Part shown: piece by piece, positions 11,160 to 23,401 of the stretch
How positions within the stretch are numbered: the first letter of the stretch is position 1
Layout of the letters: each line of letters begins with the position of its first letter
NCBI GenBank assembly: GCA_021229015.1
Contig: CM037782.1
Location: forward strand, 57,471,518-57,535,517
DNA: 64,000 nt
Reading direction: 5' to 3'
Source of the DNA: Solen grandis
Taxonomy: Eukaryota > Mollusca > Bivalvia > Adapedonta > Solenidae
Made by a program: the position numbers and the translations under genes
The notes under the pieces: model-generated
The model's database searches: none
Told to the model about the DNA's origin: nothing
Seen by the model: the letters and a program-made list of their open reading frames with translations, nothing else

Positions 11160-11539
11160 ATACCTCCTCCTATGAAACCAATGGTCAGAATTTAATTTCA
11201 ATCAATTAAAAGGGGTCACCTCATTGCTCTGTACCATAATTGCTAAACTAAAGTTAATCTTTTAATAAAAAGGGCCTCTAAGGGTCGTTTAGGTTCTTTA
11301 TATAAAATCAATGTTCATAATCAAATTTTATTTTGCAATAATTATGAACTCTCTATCGTAATCGCTTAAGCATTGTTAATCCCTTACAAAATAAGGCGTC
11401 CACATGGTTGGCTATAGTTGTTTTTAAATTTAAGGTTGCTGCTGAATGTCAAACCATGTAAAATAAAGTTTCCTGAATTGTTTTTATTAGCCTTATTGTA
11501 CTCTTGTGAGCGTTCTAGGGCCACCATGGCCCTCTTGTT
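11160..11539. repeat. interspersed element with AGGGCCA/TGGCCCT palindromic end
   Basis: The body, with CCTCCTCCTATGAAACCAAT near 11163, ends in GAGCGTTCTAGGGCCACCATGGCCCTCTTG (about 11510-11539). That terminus matches the 2501-3091 element, whose body is different. The boundary on the left is approximate. Confidence 0.7.
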
Positions 11540-12261
11540 TTAAGTTGCACCTTTGTTTTCCATAAGGTGGCCGTTCTAAATGGAGATCAGAGTAACGAGG
11601 TGATACTAAGATCGATGCGACCTTTATTTGAGGTTATTTAAAGATTTTGTTCTTAACCTTCATGAATATACCAAAAAAATAAGGAACACTGTAATGATGT
11701 ATTACCACATAATCAAAACATGTCATTAAGTGCCTGTAACACGTCTGGTACATCTGTCCCGTACATTTTACCATCTGCCAGGATTGCAACGGTACGGTAT
11801 TGTGTGGGTACTACAAAGCGCCGTACCTGATAGAGATATAACCATATTCATCACCATTAAGATCACGTTGCAAATAACAATCGATCGTTTACGTCAGGAT
11901 GATGGCTTTGTAGGTGTTCTTTCCATGATAAAAGAGAGGCGAATCATGACAAGCGCAGTGCCCTTGCCAGGACTGGTCTACAAAACTAGGGTGACTGCCA
12001 TCATACAAAGGTTTTTTGCTTTAAAACACCACCGACAGTATTTTGTGGGCTTTTATTCAAAGTGCTACCACACTGCGACATCACGCAGACATGTAAAATA
12101 TTATCAACATCTGACAACGGGTCAACCAGTCCTGATACTAACCTTATTCGCTTCAGCACAAAGCAAGCAATAGCAAGATAGTTTCAATATAGATCTTCAA
12201 TGTTATTTTTTTTAATATACTTTCTGTGTTAAAGTTTAAAATAGTTCGTAAACGTCATTGT
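11540..12261. other. no supported gene; probable diverged SINE sequence on the minus strand
   Basis: On the minus strand, about 12050-12150 reads GGACTGGTTGACCCG... and CGCAGTGTGGTAGCAC, resembling the body of the 6589-6886 SINE. The 147-aa plus frame at 11730-12173 crosses this sequence, so I do not call it a gene. Confidence 0.4.
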
Positions 12262-12506
12262 TTGTTTGTTTACTTAGAATTTATTTATTTGGGTACTTCA
12301 GGTTGTCTACACGGGACAGACAAAGTACTGCCTCACAAGATATAACACCCGATCACATTTCCATTCCGTGGACTATTCCTTATGCACTAAGTACCAAAGC
12401 ACGTGAGAGATATACCAATATCAATGATATCGATTTTGGTATATCGCGACCGGGGATCAAACCCACGGGGCGGAAGCTCTAAACACTCGGCCTACGGGAT
12501 CTACCT
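12262..12506 (-). mobile_element. diverged tRNA-derived SINE (minus strand)
   Basis: Read on the minus strand: A box region AGGCCGAGTGTTTAGAGCTT (about 12476-12495), B box GGTTTGATCCCC (about 12451-12462), CGCGATATACC, then a decayed body (CTTTGGTACTTAGTGCATAAGG). The order matches the SINE at 6589-6886. The tail has AAATAAATAAATTC near 12275-12290. Confidence 0.8.
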
Positions 12507-14239
12507 ATGTATGGCTGTGTCAAATGATAAATCAATGAAGTAGCTGAATATGAAATAATATACGTACATATGTTTGTAAGGTTATTCTAATAATTCAAAA
12601 TGCTTACCAATAGAATTTATGGAGCGCAGAGCACAGTTTAAGATCTCTGTACGTATAGATCTCGTACGTATTATGTTTACCTCCTCGGCCATTCCAACCA
12701 CTCCGTTGGATCACGCCGATTTGAAGAATGGTTTCTCATGACCTTCACATTCCAGCCATTCCTTGGAAGTACTGTTTGGTTCATCACCAAGCGTCTGTCT
12801 TGATCCTGATCTTGCAACGATCCAAATCACTCTTAAGCAGGAGTTTGATAACTGGCCAACAATGCTTGTACCTAATTTATTTCAGGATATTTGTGTGACA
12901 TCTTATCAAGGCTGCTTTGATAGGGATGATTTGTTTTACATACAAACAAACATTTACCAAAGACTCATTAAAAGCTTCGTAATGCAATCGCTTCGGTAGT
13001 CTAATTTGTCCAATCAAAACGCTTATTTTCAGTAAGAGTTTATATGTCAGGTAGAGACAGGGTTCTACTAGCAAAAAATGGTTAGAGTTGTTTCCTATCT
13101 TATTTATACCAAGATTGATATATATAAGAGCGCACTTACGCTTGTTTGAATTTTATTTGTAAATCATACTATCAATCTTGCAAACACTTCGGAAAACACA
13201 TAAATAATGTAATAAATCTATTTATGTTGTTGTTGTTGTTGTTGTTGTTGTTTTACCGTATTAACAAACTTAAATTACGGTTGGTTAAACAAGGACATCG
13301 AAGCCACGTGCGCACGCGACATAAATACATATAAACATCCCGTTATACAGAATTAAACATTGGCGGAGAAAAAATCAAACAGTATATACTTTGATGCAAA
13401 GATTCTCTTTAAGACAGAAAAAAAATCATGAACAAAACAACAACAAACTGCGATCATGGTTTTAAATTTCGTGATATTTTAATGTTCCCGTCCGTCAGTG
13501 CAAACTGCCGGTCTAAAACCAGATGGTTGCCGAATCGATAACTAACATGTTGCTTGTTGGTTAAAAACATAATTTTCGGCGGTCAGCACATTTTCTTCTT
13601 AATTCTCTTAATTAAATATATTATATACAATGTACTAGAGGATGTGAGTATGGCCAATAGTGTCGAGAAATGGTTTTGTAACGTGCATAACTGATACAAG
13701 TTTATAAGCCATGATCGGCAGGTATCGACTTATTACATATGAATATTTGACCATATTACCTAAACAAAAGTCAACACGTTTGTTTCTTTTCGCAAATTTT
13801 ATTTTATACCACTAAAAATTTCTTCTCTTCTACCATTCTTCTACATGTACTTACTGCGTTGAAAAAATGTTTGAGTCCGTTTCCCTGTAAATTCAGTTAA
13901 ATGAAACTGAATCTTACATATCCAAATTAACTATGTCAAAGAAGTGATAAAAATAATTTCTTTTTTATTTTATTCATGATGGGAAAGTTTTGTAACGTCT
14001 CCACAGGGGGTCTCTGTATATATATATGTAGCATGAGGAGACCCTGGTTTCCATCACTCATTATATAATTAAAGTACATGTGTACACTAAATGAAGTACA
14101 GTGCATATAGTTGTTTATCATACATGTTGAGTCATTTTTTTTAAAGCTAATCGGTTTATCATATTTTGTTTATTTTTGAAATTGATTTATTTCCTTTGGG
14201 AAACAAGTTTTTACATTTATACTTATCCCTTTCGACGGT
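12507..14239. other. no confidently assigned gene
   Basis: Both strands between about 12720 and 12990 have coding-like open frames. The minus one contains TLGDEPNSTSKEWLECEGHE and ends FFKSA-stop; the plus one contains SYQGCFDRDDLFYIQ after a TTTATTTCAG acceptor. They conflict and neither has a good donor, so no CDS is called. A (GTT)n tract is at 13225-13252. The rest is AT-rich. Confidence 0.4.
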
Positions 14240-14330
14240 TCCTGGTGAAATCCTTTTCAAAACGGGGTTCGAACCCACAACCTTCGGATTCACAGTCATG
14301 TACGTACCCACTGGACCACAAAGCAGCCTA
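14240..14330 (-). mobile_element. SINE head (minus strand)
   Basis: On the minus strand: TGGTCCAGTGGGTACG (A box region, about 14303-14318), GAATCCGAAGGTTGTGGG, and B box GGTTCGAACCCC (14265-14276). The GACCCGAAGGTTG...GGTT arrangement recurs on the plus strand at 20967-20994. No poly-A-like tail is identified. Confidence 0.7.
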
Positions 14331-14385
14331 TTTTGACATAAAGCAGCTCATTCTCATGTGGCCATTGACTAGTTGATTTATTACC

Positions 14386-16151
14386 TCTATCAATATTCAT
14401 CTACAGACGTACGGTCACGCAATGCAACATTCCATGAATGTTAAATTATTGGTGATTTCTCTATCACAGGCTATAGACATACTAACGCTATTAAAACTAT
14501 ATTTAGAATTATAAAATACATATTTGGACATTCCTTTTTCCGTGTGACTGATCACATTTACTTTTCGTGCTTGCGCTCACTTCACAGGTTGAAAACTTTG
14601 ATAACACTAATTCGCTACCAAAGACTGGTGAAGACAACATGCTTCGGAGAGTGTCAAATGGTGCATCAAGTACCTGCTTCGGGAATACCGTATTCTGCAT
14701 TTAACCGGAATTCCAAGAGGTGTATTTATGAAAAAAAATGTGTCCCCGTGTAAAGTGATCCGTACTGTATATCGAGTTTATTTGTAAAGAAACAGAGACT
14801 TCACTTTCCTTCACGAAGGACAGTAGAAAAAAAGTGTTCTTTATTATTTAAAACGATAGACTGTGAACGAGCTGCTTTAATTAGCAAATGCATTTCTTAA
14901 GGCAAGGTACCAAATATTTTCTTTTTTTTTTTTTTTTTTTGATTTAGGCTATTTACCGTAAATAAAAATCAACATTAATTGCAATTTGACATTGACATTT
15001 GCCGATTTTTAGAGTAATAAGTTTTCTATGGAACATTAAACCAGTTCATTTGTTAAAAATTCATGGAAGATGAAAAAAACTTAGGACGCATTTCCTGCCT
15101 AAATTAATTTAACGAGGAATTAACCGTTTCTGTAGTCAACAAACCAATCGACATTCAGAATATTTTATATACCGGATATATAAGTTATGTTGCAAAGTAA
15201 TTCATTTTACCATTTATGAAACGAAAATGATCGTGTTTCTAATATAACCTTATCTTCCCTAATGATGCCCAAACATTCGACGTCTTATAATAAACAAACT
15301 AAACTACTTTTATAGTTTAGAAACATAAGCTTACATGCACATTTCAATAAACAAAAGCTAAGAAACGTATTTCAATCAGGCGTTGATATATGGTGATATA
15401 ATGAAAACAATATTTAATACATAATCAACATGCCATATGGGACCCCTCCGCATGCAGATTTCAAAAGTTTTGTCTATTGCTTTTAAAAGGGGCTCCCTAA
15501 GCAATAGCGAGTGTGTGACAAAAGAGCATTAGATAAAATAATGTTATTCTTAAATAATGAAAACCAAAGAAAACAAAAGAAGCACTAAATGGTTAAGTGA
15601 CAACAACGTGTTGCTGAGTTTAAGGTTTATAATCAAAGCAGCTTGTTCACAGATTATTTATTGATTTTTTTTTGATTTTTTTTTGATTTTTTTTTTACAA
15701 AAAAGTTTCTTTTTCTATTTTCCCTCGAAATGATAGTGAAGTTTTTGTTTCCTGATATATAAACTTGGCATGTGTAGGTTACATTGCATGAGAAATCAAA
15801 TATTTTCGTAGAGGTCACTTCGGGGTAATCGGCTAAATAAAGAATACGGTATCCTCGAAGCAGGTGTTTGACGTACCACTTTACATACTCCGCAACATGG
15901 CGTCTTTGCCAATTTCGGGTAACAAATTCGTAAGTTCAGTCTGTGAAGTGAGCGCATGCGCGAAGAGTGAATGTGTTCACCCAATAGGTGTTACACGAAA
16001 ATAGACATTCTTAACATAGGTTTTATAGTTCAATTATATAATCCATACCGTTAGTAACGCTATTGCCTACAATGGAGAAACCATCCATTTTCTTTACAAT
16101 CATGAAAGGTATTATTGTGTGACCCTGAGTCTGTAGATGGGTATTGATAGA
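14386..16151. mobile_element. large inverted repeat, arms about 450 bp, 870-bp centre
   Basis: 14386-14835 and the reverse complement of 15705-16151 align along their length. Anchors are TCTATCAATATTCATCTACAG, GCGCTCACTTCACAG, CACCTGCTTCG(G/A)GGATACCGTATTCT-type sequence and ACTTCACT followed by GTAGAAAAA. Identity is moderate, so the element is old or the arms evolve independently. Each arm contains an open frame of 60-70 codons with similar translation (PASGIPYSAF in one, PASRIPYSLF in the other). The centre holds T-runs and no transposase. GTGAACGAGCTGCTTTAA occurs at 14865 and 16200 in direct orientation. It looks like a foldback or long-TIR DNA element; the superfamily is unknown. Confidence 0.65.
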
Positions 16152-16239
16152 CGTAAAACACACATATAGTTAATATATAATTCTTAGTCTTCATCATCGG
16201 TGAACGAGCTGCTTTAACATAACAACTTAACAAAACTGA

Positions 16240-16481
16240 TTAACCCTTTCCCTCATATAGACTCATTTAGACGCACTCAATAGGTATCACATAAAGCCTG
16301 ATCTGCAGAAAACCACAGTTAAACCTTACCAAATTTAATTACAAAATCCTCATTTCCAGACCACTGAGGAGCAGCGAACAGCATAAAACCTGATCAGCCT
16401 GCGAGTTACTCGCAGGCTGATCTGGTTTTATGCTGTTCGCATAGGTCTTTTCATAGTGTCCTCTATGAGGGAAAGGGTTAA
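16240..16481 (-). mobile_element. TTAA-flanked hairpin MITE, copy 1 (piggyBac-like)
   Basis: The 242-bp element is bounded by TTAA on both sides and has inverted ends CCCTTTCCCTCATA/TATGAGGGAAAGGG. Relative to copies 2-4 it is inverted. The centre is a second inverted repeat built on CAGCCTGCGAGT-ACTCGCAGGCTG flanked by GCATAAAACC/GGTTTTATGC. A TTAA target site and a CCCT start are piggyBac hallmarks. There is no coding capacity; the open frame at 16339-16542 is repeat translation. Confidence 0.85.
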
Positions 16482-17190
16482 GGACGAGGCTCAACACATT
16501 AAGTCTTATATAAAACATATCCTTTCCCATAATACAGATCATTAATTCTTATTTCCAGACACAATCCTACACAAATTATAATACATATTAATATCCGTCA
16601 GCCACGTTTGCGAAAATCAGCAAACTTGACAGGCACGGGGAACTGGAATTCATGCAATATCAGGCCAGATAAAAGGCATTTAGAATACCATGGCAATAAC
16701 AAACAGTCGCTTTAACCATAAAGCTAGTATAAATATTAACTAAAATATGAAAAGCTATGAGCCAGATAAATGGGCATTAGGAATGGTGTTGTGCTTAATT
16801 CGTTAAGTGGAGCCTCCCCATCAGGTTATCCACCCCCACCTTAAGAATTCGATTACTAACTCTGGTAGTGAGTCTGTCTACCATCTCCAGTGTAAAGGTA
16901 TACTAATAATGAGTTCTTTATTGCGTATTTCAATAACAGCCGACGTTCCTGGAATTCAGTCAATAGACTTGCTTATTCGTGGGAGCTTTTTATTCAACAT
17001 TAGGTCTTTAAGCAATTGCGCATCGTGGAATTTGCCAAATTCAACATTCCTCATTACTTCCTCTAACTGGAAAGCGCATTGTAATTCAAGGTTGTTTTAA
17101 TAATGTTTTGAACAGCGTGTCTGCAGTGTCAGTTTGTTAATTTATATCTAAGTGTCAATATTTATTACGTGAATGACTAGCGTAACGTAG
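16482..17190. other. no recognised gene
   Basis: The 97-aa plus frame at 16807-17100 has no splice or Kozak support and I do not call it. No repeat family is recognised. Confidence 0.4.
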
Positions 17191-17403
17191 TTATATGGTA
17201 CAGTCTGTAACAGCGCAGAAAGGAACTGGCGCGTGCTGGTGACTGTCAAACCCTTTCAAAATAGAAACTCGTTTCTTTAGTGCAAGTACATTGCTTTCAA
17301 TCAATGTACCATTCTTTATTTCAAAATTAATGCAACCCTTGCATGAAACCAACCTTTGATAAAGTGCAGGAGCATCACACTTGTATAGCACTAAATTACT
17401 CAT
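17191..17403 (-). CDS. small unrecognised open frame, 70 aa
   Basis: An ATG-initiated frame on the minus strand begins MSNLVLYKCDAPALYQ and contains SCKGCINFEI and CAVTDC. It has five cysteines, mixed composition and no low-complexity DNA. It overlaps the end of another 61-codon frame (17396-17581) by 8 bases. There is no domain match I can name, no polyadenylation signal and no clear splice sites. It could be a small gene, an exon or chance. Confidence 0.2.
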   Translation of the reverse strand: MSNLVLYKCDAPALYQRLVSCKGCINFEIKNGTLIESNVLALKKRVSILKGFDSHQHAPVPFCAVTDCTI

Positions 17404-18284
17404 TAAGGCGTAAAGGGAGCCAAAATACGTTCAAATATATCGAAAAGAAATAGTGACATGGCCAAGACAAGCCAAAGGCCGACTGATTGATCCCCAGCGC
17501 TTGGTGGGAAGGGCAATCATCAACACATTCGTGAGGGTGAAGTTTGAAGCTTCTCAACCCCGACATCAGAACATAGGCCAATGCCTCGGGTCATAAGCTT
17601 CCATTTATCGTCATTAGCACGAAAATGACAAGACAACGAATATTACATAGTCGCTCTTAACACATATATACTACTATTGATGGTTTGTATCGATCGATAA
17701 GACAAGTCTGACTTCCTAATGTACGTGAGGGTGAGAAACTAAGCTAGAGTACCTCTGTTTAAACAAAGCCACAGAAAAGCCTTAAAGAAATAAAGGTTAT
17801 ATATTATTAAAATATTGCTGTGAGAAAATCTCCAAAAATTTCAAAACTATGGAAACGATGTTGCGGGATTATATCGGAGATTGGATTTGACGTGAAACTA
17901 AAAGCTTCTGATTAAAATTACTGTGGCAGGTGTTTGTTTTTTCTTGATTTAGAAAGTTGAAACAGCAGCATGGGAGAATTTTGTGAAACAATATATGCGT
18001 GTCAGGTTTTTTAATTTTCATTTTCTGTAGGCTTATTACAATGTGGAAGAAATAATTTGTAATTAATTAATTACTTTAAAGCATTAACCCAGTTGTTCTT
18101 CTTTGATGCAAACACATTTTAGAGGTACATAGTTAAACATTAAGTACACCAATAACTGCAGGAAGGGAATCGTTTTATTTCATTCATGTGCCTACTTCAA
18201 TGAAATCATAAGCTTTGAAAATGACTACGAACTTTTTTGAAAATACAATTATGAATCTGCAGACAATGTTTCAAGTTGATCAAA

Positions 18285-18389
18285 ATGGATTTGTTTAAGT
18301 GCGGGTGCCATTCTGAACCAGGCGGTAGTTTGGATACTGTACCACTAAGTAAGGCGGATCCTTCTCAGCACGTGCTCCGGGAGTGTTAA
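18285..18389 (+). CDS. candidate small ORF or exon, 34 codons
   Basis: ATG with A at -3 and G at +4 (CAAAATGG) opens a 34-aa frame: MDLFKCGCHSEPGGSLDTVP, then LSKADPSQHVLREC and TAA. GC content is higher than the flanks. An internal ACTAA|GTAAGG could act as a donor, making it a first exon. Too short for homology; possible microprotein, exon or chance frame. Confidence 0.3.
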   Translation: MDLFKCGCHSEPGGSLDTVPLSKADPSQHVLREC

Positions 18390-18933
18390 CTGCCTACCTT
18401 TTTCACCAGAAAATCATGTTCCAGATTCAAAAGTTTCGAATTATTCATTTCGTTAAGACGTGCTGTGTTTTATTCGTTGTTTCGGAAGTTGGGGTACCGT
18501 ACGCGTTCTCTGCTTTGAAATGTTTTAGAAGTTATGAAAAAGTAAACAATTAGCTGAACGAGCCAGATTCCAGTGAGATGGAGAAAGACTAGGGTTGATT
18601 AGGTATCTAGTTTGTTCGTTGCATCTGCCATGATTAGTTAACGAGACAAGCATCCACTTGATGTGGAAGTGAATCAGTCTATTTCCTTTCCTCTGTTAGA
18701 AGATTTCGTTGTTTCGATGGACAAGCTTACGGTTTGTCGAAAAATAAAGTATAGCTAATTCGACTTGTGCTATACATTCTAATGTACATATTTGTGTTCG
18801 TGCCGCAATTTGTCGTAGTTTTTCTTTTTCGGATTTCTGGAAAACCGCTCAACAGATTGAGATCTACTCACTGGAATTATATTTATCTGTGTAGTTTTGC
18901 ATATATTACGTAAGTCAAAATAAAGCACATATG

Positions 18934-18958
18934 CACACACACACACACACACACACAA
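18934..18958. repeat. (CA)n microsatellite
   Basis: About eleven CA units. The minus frame at 18779-18979 is translated from it and is not a gene. Confidence 0.95.
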
Positions 18959-19131
18959 ATTGCACAAACATACATTCACACGAACAAACTAACAAGCTTC
19001 GGATTTCGTATTTCGTATTAAGTTTCGTAGCAAATGTTGTTGTTTTCATCTTTGGTTTTGAAACGCTTTAATCGGAACTAGCGAATAGTGCTTACATAAA
19101 ATCGAACGGAATGCTGAATAAACTGGCGTTT

Positions 19132-19403
19132 TTACTCAATTTTATTGTCTTTTCCAAACCTCTTGGTAAATCCTATCAGTGGCGTTTCCATCTGCGTTCG
19201 TGACTTATATGACTTTTTTTCTAATGAAATATCCATTAACTCACCAGATTCTACATTTGCCAGCTGTGTGTGGTCAATTACAATAGTAACAAACTTCGAT
19301 CCTGTGTGATTTGTTCGTCCAGAAATAGTCGCATGGAATACAGATATGCCATATCGGATGAAATACTCTTCGGCCCTGTTGAAAGATATGATAATATCGC
19401 CAT
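19132..19403 (-). CDS. terminal exon of an unnamed minus-strand gene
   Basis: On the minus strand a pyrimidine-rich acceptor (ATTCCTTTTTGACCCATCAACAG) precedes two bases that complete a codon. Ninety codons including the TAA stop at 19132-19134 follow. The peptide starts GDIIISFNRAEEYFIRYGIS, continues VFHATISGRTNHTGSKFVTI and ends FTKRFGKDNKIE. It is free of low complexity and lacks an early Met. Phase 1 fits the donor of the exon at 20220-20304; joined, the two give 118 codons. The GDII...R...Y arrangement recalls the first strand of NlpC/P60-LRAT folds, but no catalytic His/Cys set is visible, so I do not assign that family. Confidence 0.55.
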
Positions 19404-20219
19404 CTGTTGATGGGTCAAAAAGGAATACTTGATAATACGTTATCGGATAGAGTGTCAGCTATCTGGATTCAGCATTACTTGGTTGTGTGAAGTTCTACTC
19501 CTGTGAGTGAGGGTCATTAAAAATATATCTGCCTGGTTTTACAGTATGTAACAAGCACTCAGAAAAGAAAGATCAAGAGTTGCCTTGAGAACATCAGTAA
19601 ACTTGTTGTTTGATTCTGAAAGTGGTCGGAGGATTTAATACGTTTTAAGGCTATGATTATGTTGTTTGTGGAAAAGTTGTGGATTACCAGGAAATGACAT
19701 TGATTTGTAAATGCCAGTGCTTTTATCATTTTTAAAAGCATTAACTGTCGTTATGTATTGTTTCAAATTGTTTTGTTATTTAAAATAAGAATCTCGTTTT
19801 AAATTATTTCAACAGTTATTCATATTACATGTATAAATATAAAAATAAAACATTTTCTCGAGAAGAAATGAAACAATTGTTTATTTACAGAATTATTCCG
19901 AATGGTAACTTGTTTAAGACGAAAAACATATATAAATAACCAGATATTTAACCACCCAGGGTTTCAAAAATATGAAAATCGAAATATATAATTAATAATG
20001 GATATTATTTCCTGCATGTGCAATACTTTTAATAGTCTGAATAAGAAACTGTTATTTATTTTATTTTATTTATTTTTTGTCGAAAATGCTTCTTCATCAT
20101 TTCTGAATTAAATTAAACCCATTTATATAAATACTTTAATAAGAATCGTTCCGTCACAATCTGCAAAACAATGTCGGGGTATAGGGGAAATTTTAATCCG
20201 GGACTCCTAAATAACTTAC

Positions 20220-20304
20220 CTCTGAAGAAATCTGGAATCGTTTCGGCAACATGCTTTATCCTATTATAATGTTTATAAGTGCGGCTTCGCACCTTGTCGA
20301 ACAT
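20220..20304 (-). CDS. exon of the same unnamed minus-strand gene
   Basis: An ATG at 20304-20302 opens 28 codons plus one base (MFDKVRSRTYKHYNRIKHVA, then ETIPDFFR), ending at a consensus donor AGAG|GTAAGT. The next in-phase acceptor is at 19404, an 816-bp intron. The join gives FFR-D-GDIII. The ATG has C at -3 and is preceded by CCAG. It may therefore be an internal exon with acceptor AATAACCAG, spliced in phase 0 from 23438-23611, instead of the true start. Confidence 0.55.
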
Positions 20305-20956
20305 CTGGTTATTTTCATGTTTGTTTAAGGAGATGGTTTCCAATTAAAAGCTAGCAATGTACAGGTAATTTCCGCTTCGTGGCTCTAGCAAAGATTTCTG
20401 GTTTAGAATACCAACACATGTCTGAATAGCTGAATACAATTTTCCAGAAAGTTTCGGTATCTAGTTTAAATGTAGGCATATATCATCTTTAATTGATTTA
20501 AGTCTGATTTTCTATGTTAATTTGATGACCAATTATGTAACATAGTGTCTTGCGTGAAGTACTGACTGTTTGTTTTCAGTTGTCAGGTGAACGAACGTCT
20601 GGTATGCAGAAATCAATAGAGGTTTCTAAACTTGGGAATCAAAGCTCATCAAGAATTTATGGCTACTGTAACTTTTTACTTCCACAGACTAACGTGATGG
20701 GATTCATTGTTGTCAACTTTATGCCAGTTTTCATTTCGTATATATTTAATGGCGCTGTGCTGAATGTTGCACTAGTACTTGAATGCGATTTCTGAACCAC
20801 AATGGAATTATTAAAACACTTATCATCGTCGGGGATTCGTTCATAAAAAATGCTGAATTAGTTATAAAGTATGTGTATGTAAAATAGATAGCAAATTACA
20901 TTTTTCCTTATAATCAATATTCGTATTTTTGTAATATTTTTAACTTAGCATCGAAA

Positions 20957-21117
20957 TATTTGACTGTGGACCCGAAGGTTGGGGGTTAGAACCCCGTTGG
21001 GGAGCATCGAATTTTCATGAACTTCCCAGTCGCAAATTACTGGTCCAAACCAGGAACTATGGAGGGGATTAGTATAAGTTGTAATAAATTGCTTTCAAAT
21101 CGGCGTTAAACTAAATA
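20957..21117 (+). mobile_element. SINE with GGCGTTAAACTAAAT 3' end
   Basis: The B-box-like GGGGGTTAGAACCCC (20980-20994) is followed by a body containing TACTGGTCCAAACCAGGAAC (about 21039-21058) and a 3' end AATCGGCGTTAAACTAAAT. The body recurs at 38395-38430 and 41225-41260 and, inverted, at 55508-55530. The A box is not obvious, so this copy may be 5'-truncated. Confidence 0.75.
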
Positions 21118-23401
21118 TGTGTGTGAACTGTCTTCATGTTTATGCCATTAGAATTTACTGTTGTCTTTTTAAAATTGATAAATTGCCTTAAGTTATTGAA
21201 AGTTTGGTCATCCCGAAAAGATGCCATGTTTGAATTATACGTGTTACAATAATTGAAAACCAAAATTGTATAATAGCAAGGTATAAAGTAATTTACGTTT
21301 ACAAGCAAAGGTACCGTTTACACAATAATTGGAGATAATAACTCCTTTGCGAATCAAAAGAAATGCTAATAGCATGATAGTTTTAAAAGTACTGTTTACG
21401 CGAAACAAAGAAAACGTATGTTAAATTAGAAATAATTAAGATGAATACGATGTTATAACTATACACACAGCTGGATCCTTTTGATAGTCCTGTTTTAATT
21501 AACGGGTCATTAGAAAGACATATCTCTGTACGGCGAATGTACGGGGTAATTACACGTGTAATTGGATGTGTAAGCTTCCAAATAGATGTTATGAACACGA
21601 ATAGATACTATAGTGACCAGTTGGCTAACGGTGTTGCTGTACCTGGGTTTCTGTAGAACTCGGTCGTCACGTGGTATACATGTCGTGTCGGCCCTGGTCA
21701 CTTCGACCTTGCTTTCTGCTGGTGTGAGCACATAACATAAGCTTCGTGGTTGTGTTGGTACAAGTAGTGACATTTAAGGGGTTGTTGAAGGTAATGGATT
21801 TAACTCTTAGGAAGCTAATTTGAATTTTGCTCAAGAAAGGAAATTCTGCAAGGATCTGTTTTGGAATAACATATTAGACACATCGCTGACTGTGACAGTC
21901 TTAGCATAATTCACCCAATCCCTCATAATAGGTATGGGTAGTTTGATCATTTATAGCTTTGAATGTGTGGACAGACACAATCACAAGTCTTGAAAAGAGT
22001 CCGAACATACATAAGAATTAAAATGTCTAATTTATTTGCTAAATTATATCATGTTGTTTAGCTAGTCTTGTGTTACAGGGATGTCAATGTCATGCCTGTT
22101 AAACATTTAAAATGGTTAATGAATTAAGTCAAACTTAAACACTATGTACCTTAGTCTTAAATTAAAAGTGTGAGGTTGAGATACTTTTATCCAACTATTA
22201 TATGTTCAAGTCCTACAAATCTCCTATTAATTTCCAATCTTCACGTATGATTGCATTGCTACACTTCAGCAACAGTCATGAGAAGTATGCCACAGCTGAT
22301 CGAACATTTCACTTTAATAATCGGATAAAAGCCTCAATCATTATAAATCATTATCAGAATTACTTATTGATTGGAAGACTTACATTCATGTAAAGTTTAA
22401 TTCATTTATGAAGTGTTCCATTTCAAGGATACCTCTCCAGATGCAGTCATTTCACCCACTGCTGTGCAGTTAACTGTTTACGAGAATTTCAGAGGTTTAG
22501 GAAGATGCAATAACAAGTACCATGCAAGACGTATCAAATATGTTTTTTGCTGTTCATTATGCTTAGTTTGATTTTTAGTGTAGGCGTGGTTTTATCGTTT
22601 GTTTTCTATATTTTTGTTTCGAGCAATACTTAAAATTCGTGCAAATTTACATTAGGTTCGACAGTTACCCAGATCCGCTTAAACAGTTGTGATTTGCACG
22701 ATATTTAATATCAGAAACACACCCATTTCTAAGGAAAAATGTCGAACTTTGGATCTGTGATTGAAATAACGAATGTTGCAGTTTTGTCTAAATATGGGTA
22801 TCCAACAAGCTAGTGATCAGTACATACACACGTTTAATTGGTTCATCTTTACAAAAAATGATAAAAAAAATGCATGAATCAGAAAGTTTCTGTAATGATC
22901 TATTTGAAACTAATGGTCATAATGAATATTTAAACTGTTACCCAAGAATGTGCAGAAATAATCAAAGAACACAATAGTATATAGCACAATCGATAAACCT
23001 GTCTGAGGCGCTCTTGCTCCCATGGTGTGTAAGAAAACGATAACAACGTTGTTAACATAGTAAAAGCGATCTCCAGTGTTATACTAAACATAATAATTTA
23101 TGACATAATTAATGCTAAATGAATCTGTTTGATCTAGATTAAAATCCTACAGTAGTCTTAATTAAAGCTGCCACGAAGATTGCTTTCATCACTTCAGTTA
23201 TATCACATGTACATAATTGTATGGATGGTGAATATTCATTGTGTTTTGTGATAGTTTCTGTGACAATCAGTGTTTTATACAGAAATTTCAGATGGTGGAA
23301 TTAAACGCGGACATGTGTGTACGTGTGCTGATATTCAGTCTTTTACACGCACAATCTTAACGGTTTTATGTAATCATTGCTAGTTTTCAATCGGACAATG
23401 A
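21118..23401. other. no recognised gene
   Basis: AT-rich sequence. Frames at 21111-21308, 21383-21598, 21510-21773 and 22202-22393 lack splice or codon support. I see no repeat boundaries. Confidence 0.4.

Noticed and set aside
11730..12173. 147-aa plus-strand frame
   Set aside because: It crosses sequence resembling a SINE body on the opposite strand, has no domain and has no splice or polyA context.
12720..12990. Opposing coding-like frames, one with a YQGCFDRDD string recalling WSC domains
   Set aside because: The plus frame lacks the Cys pattern of a WSC domain and a good donor; the minus frame has no start. Left as undecided.
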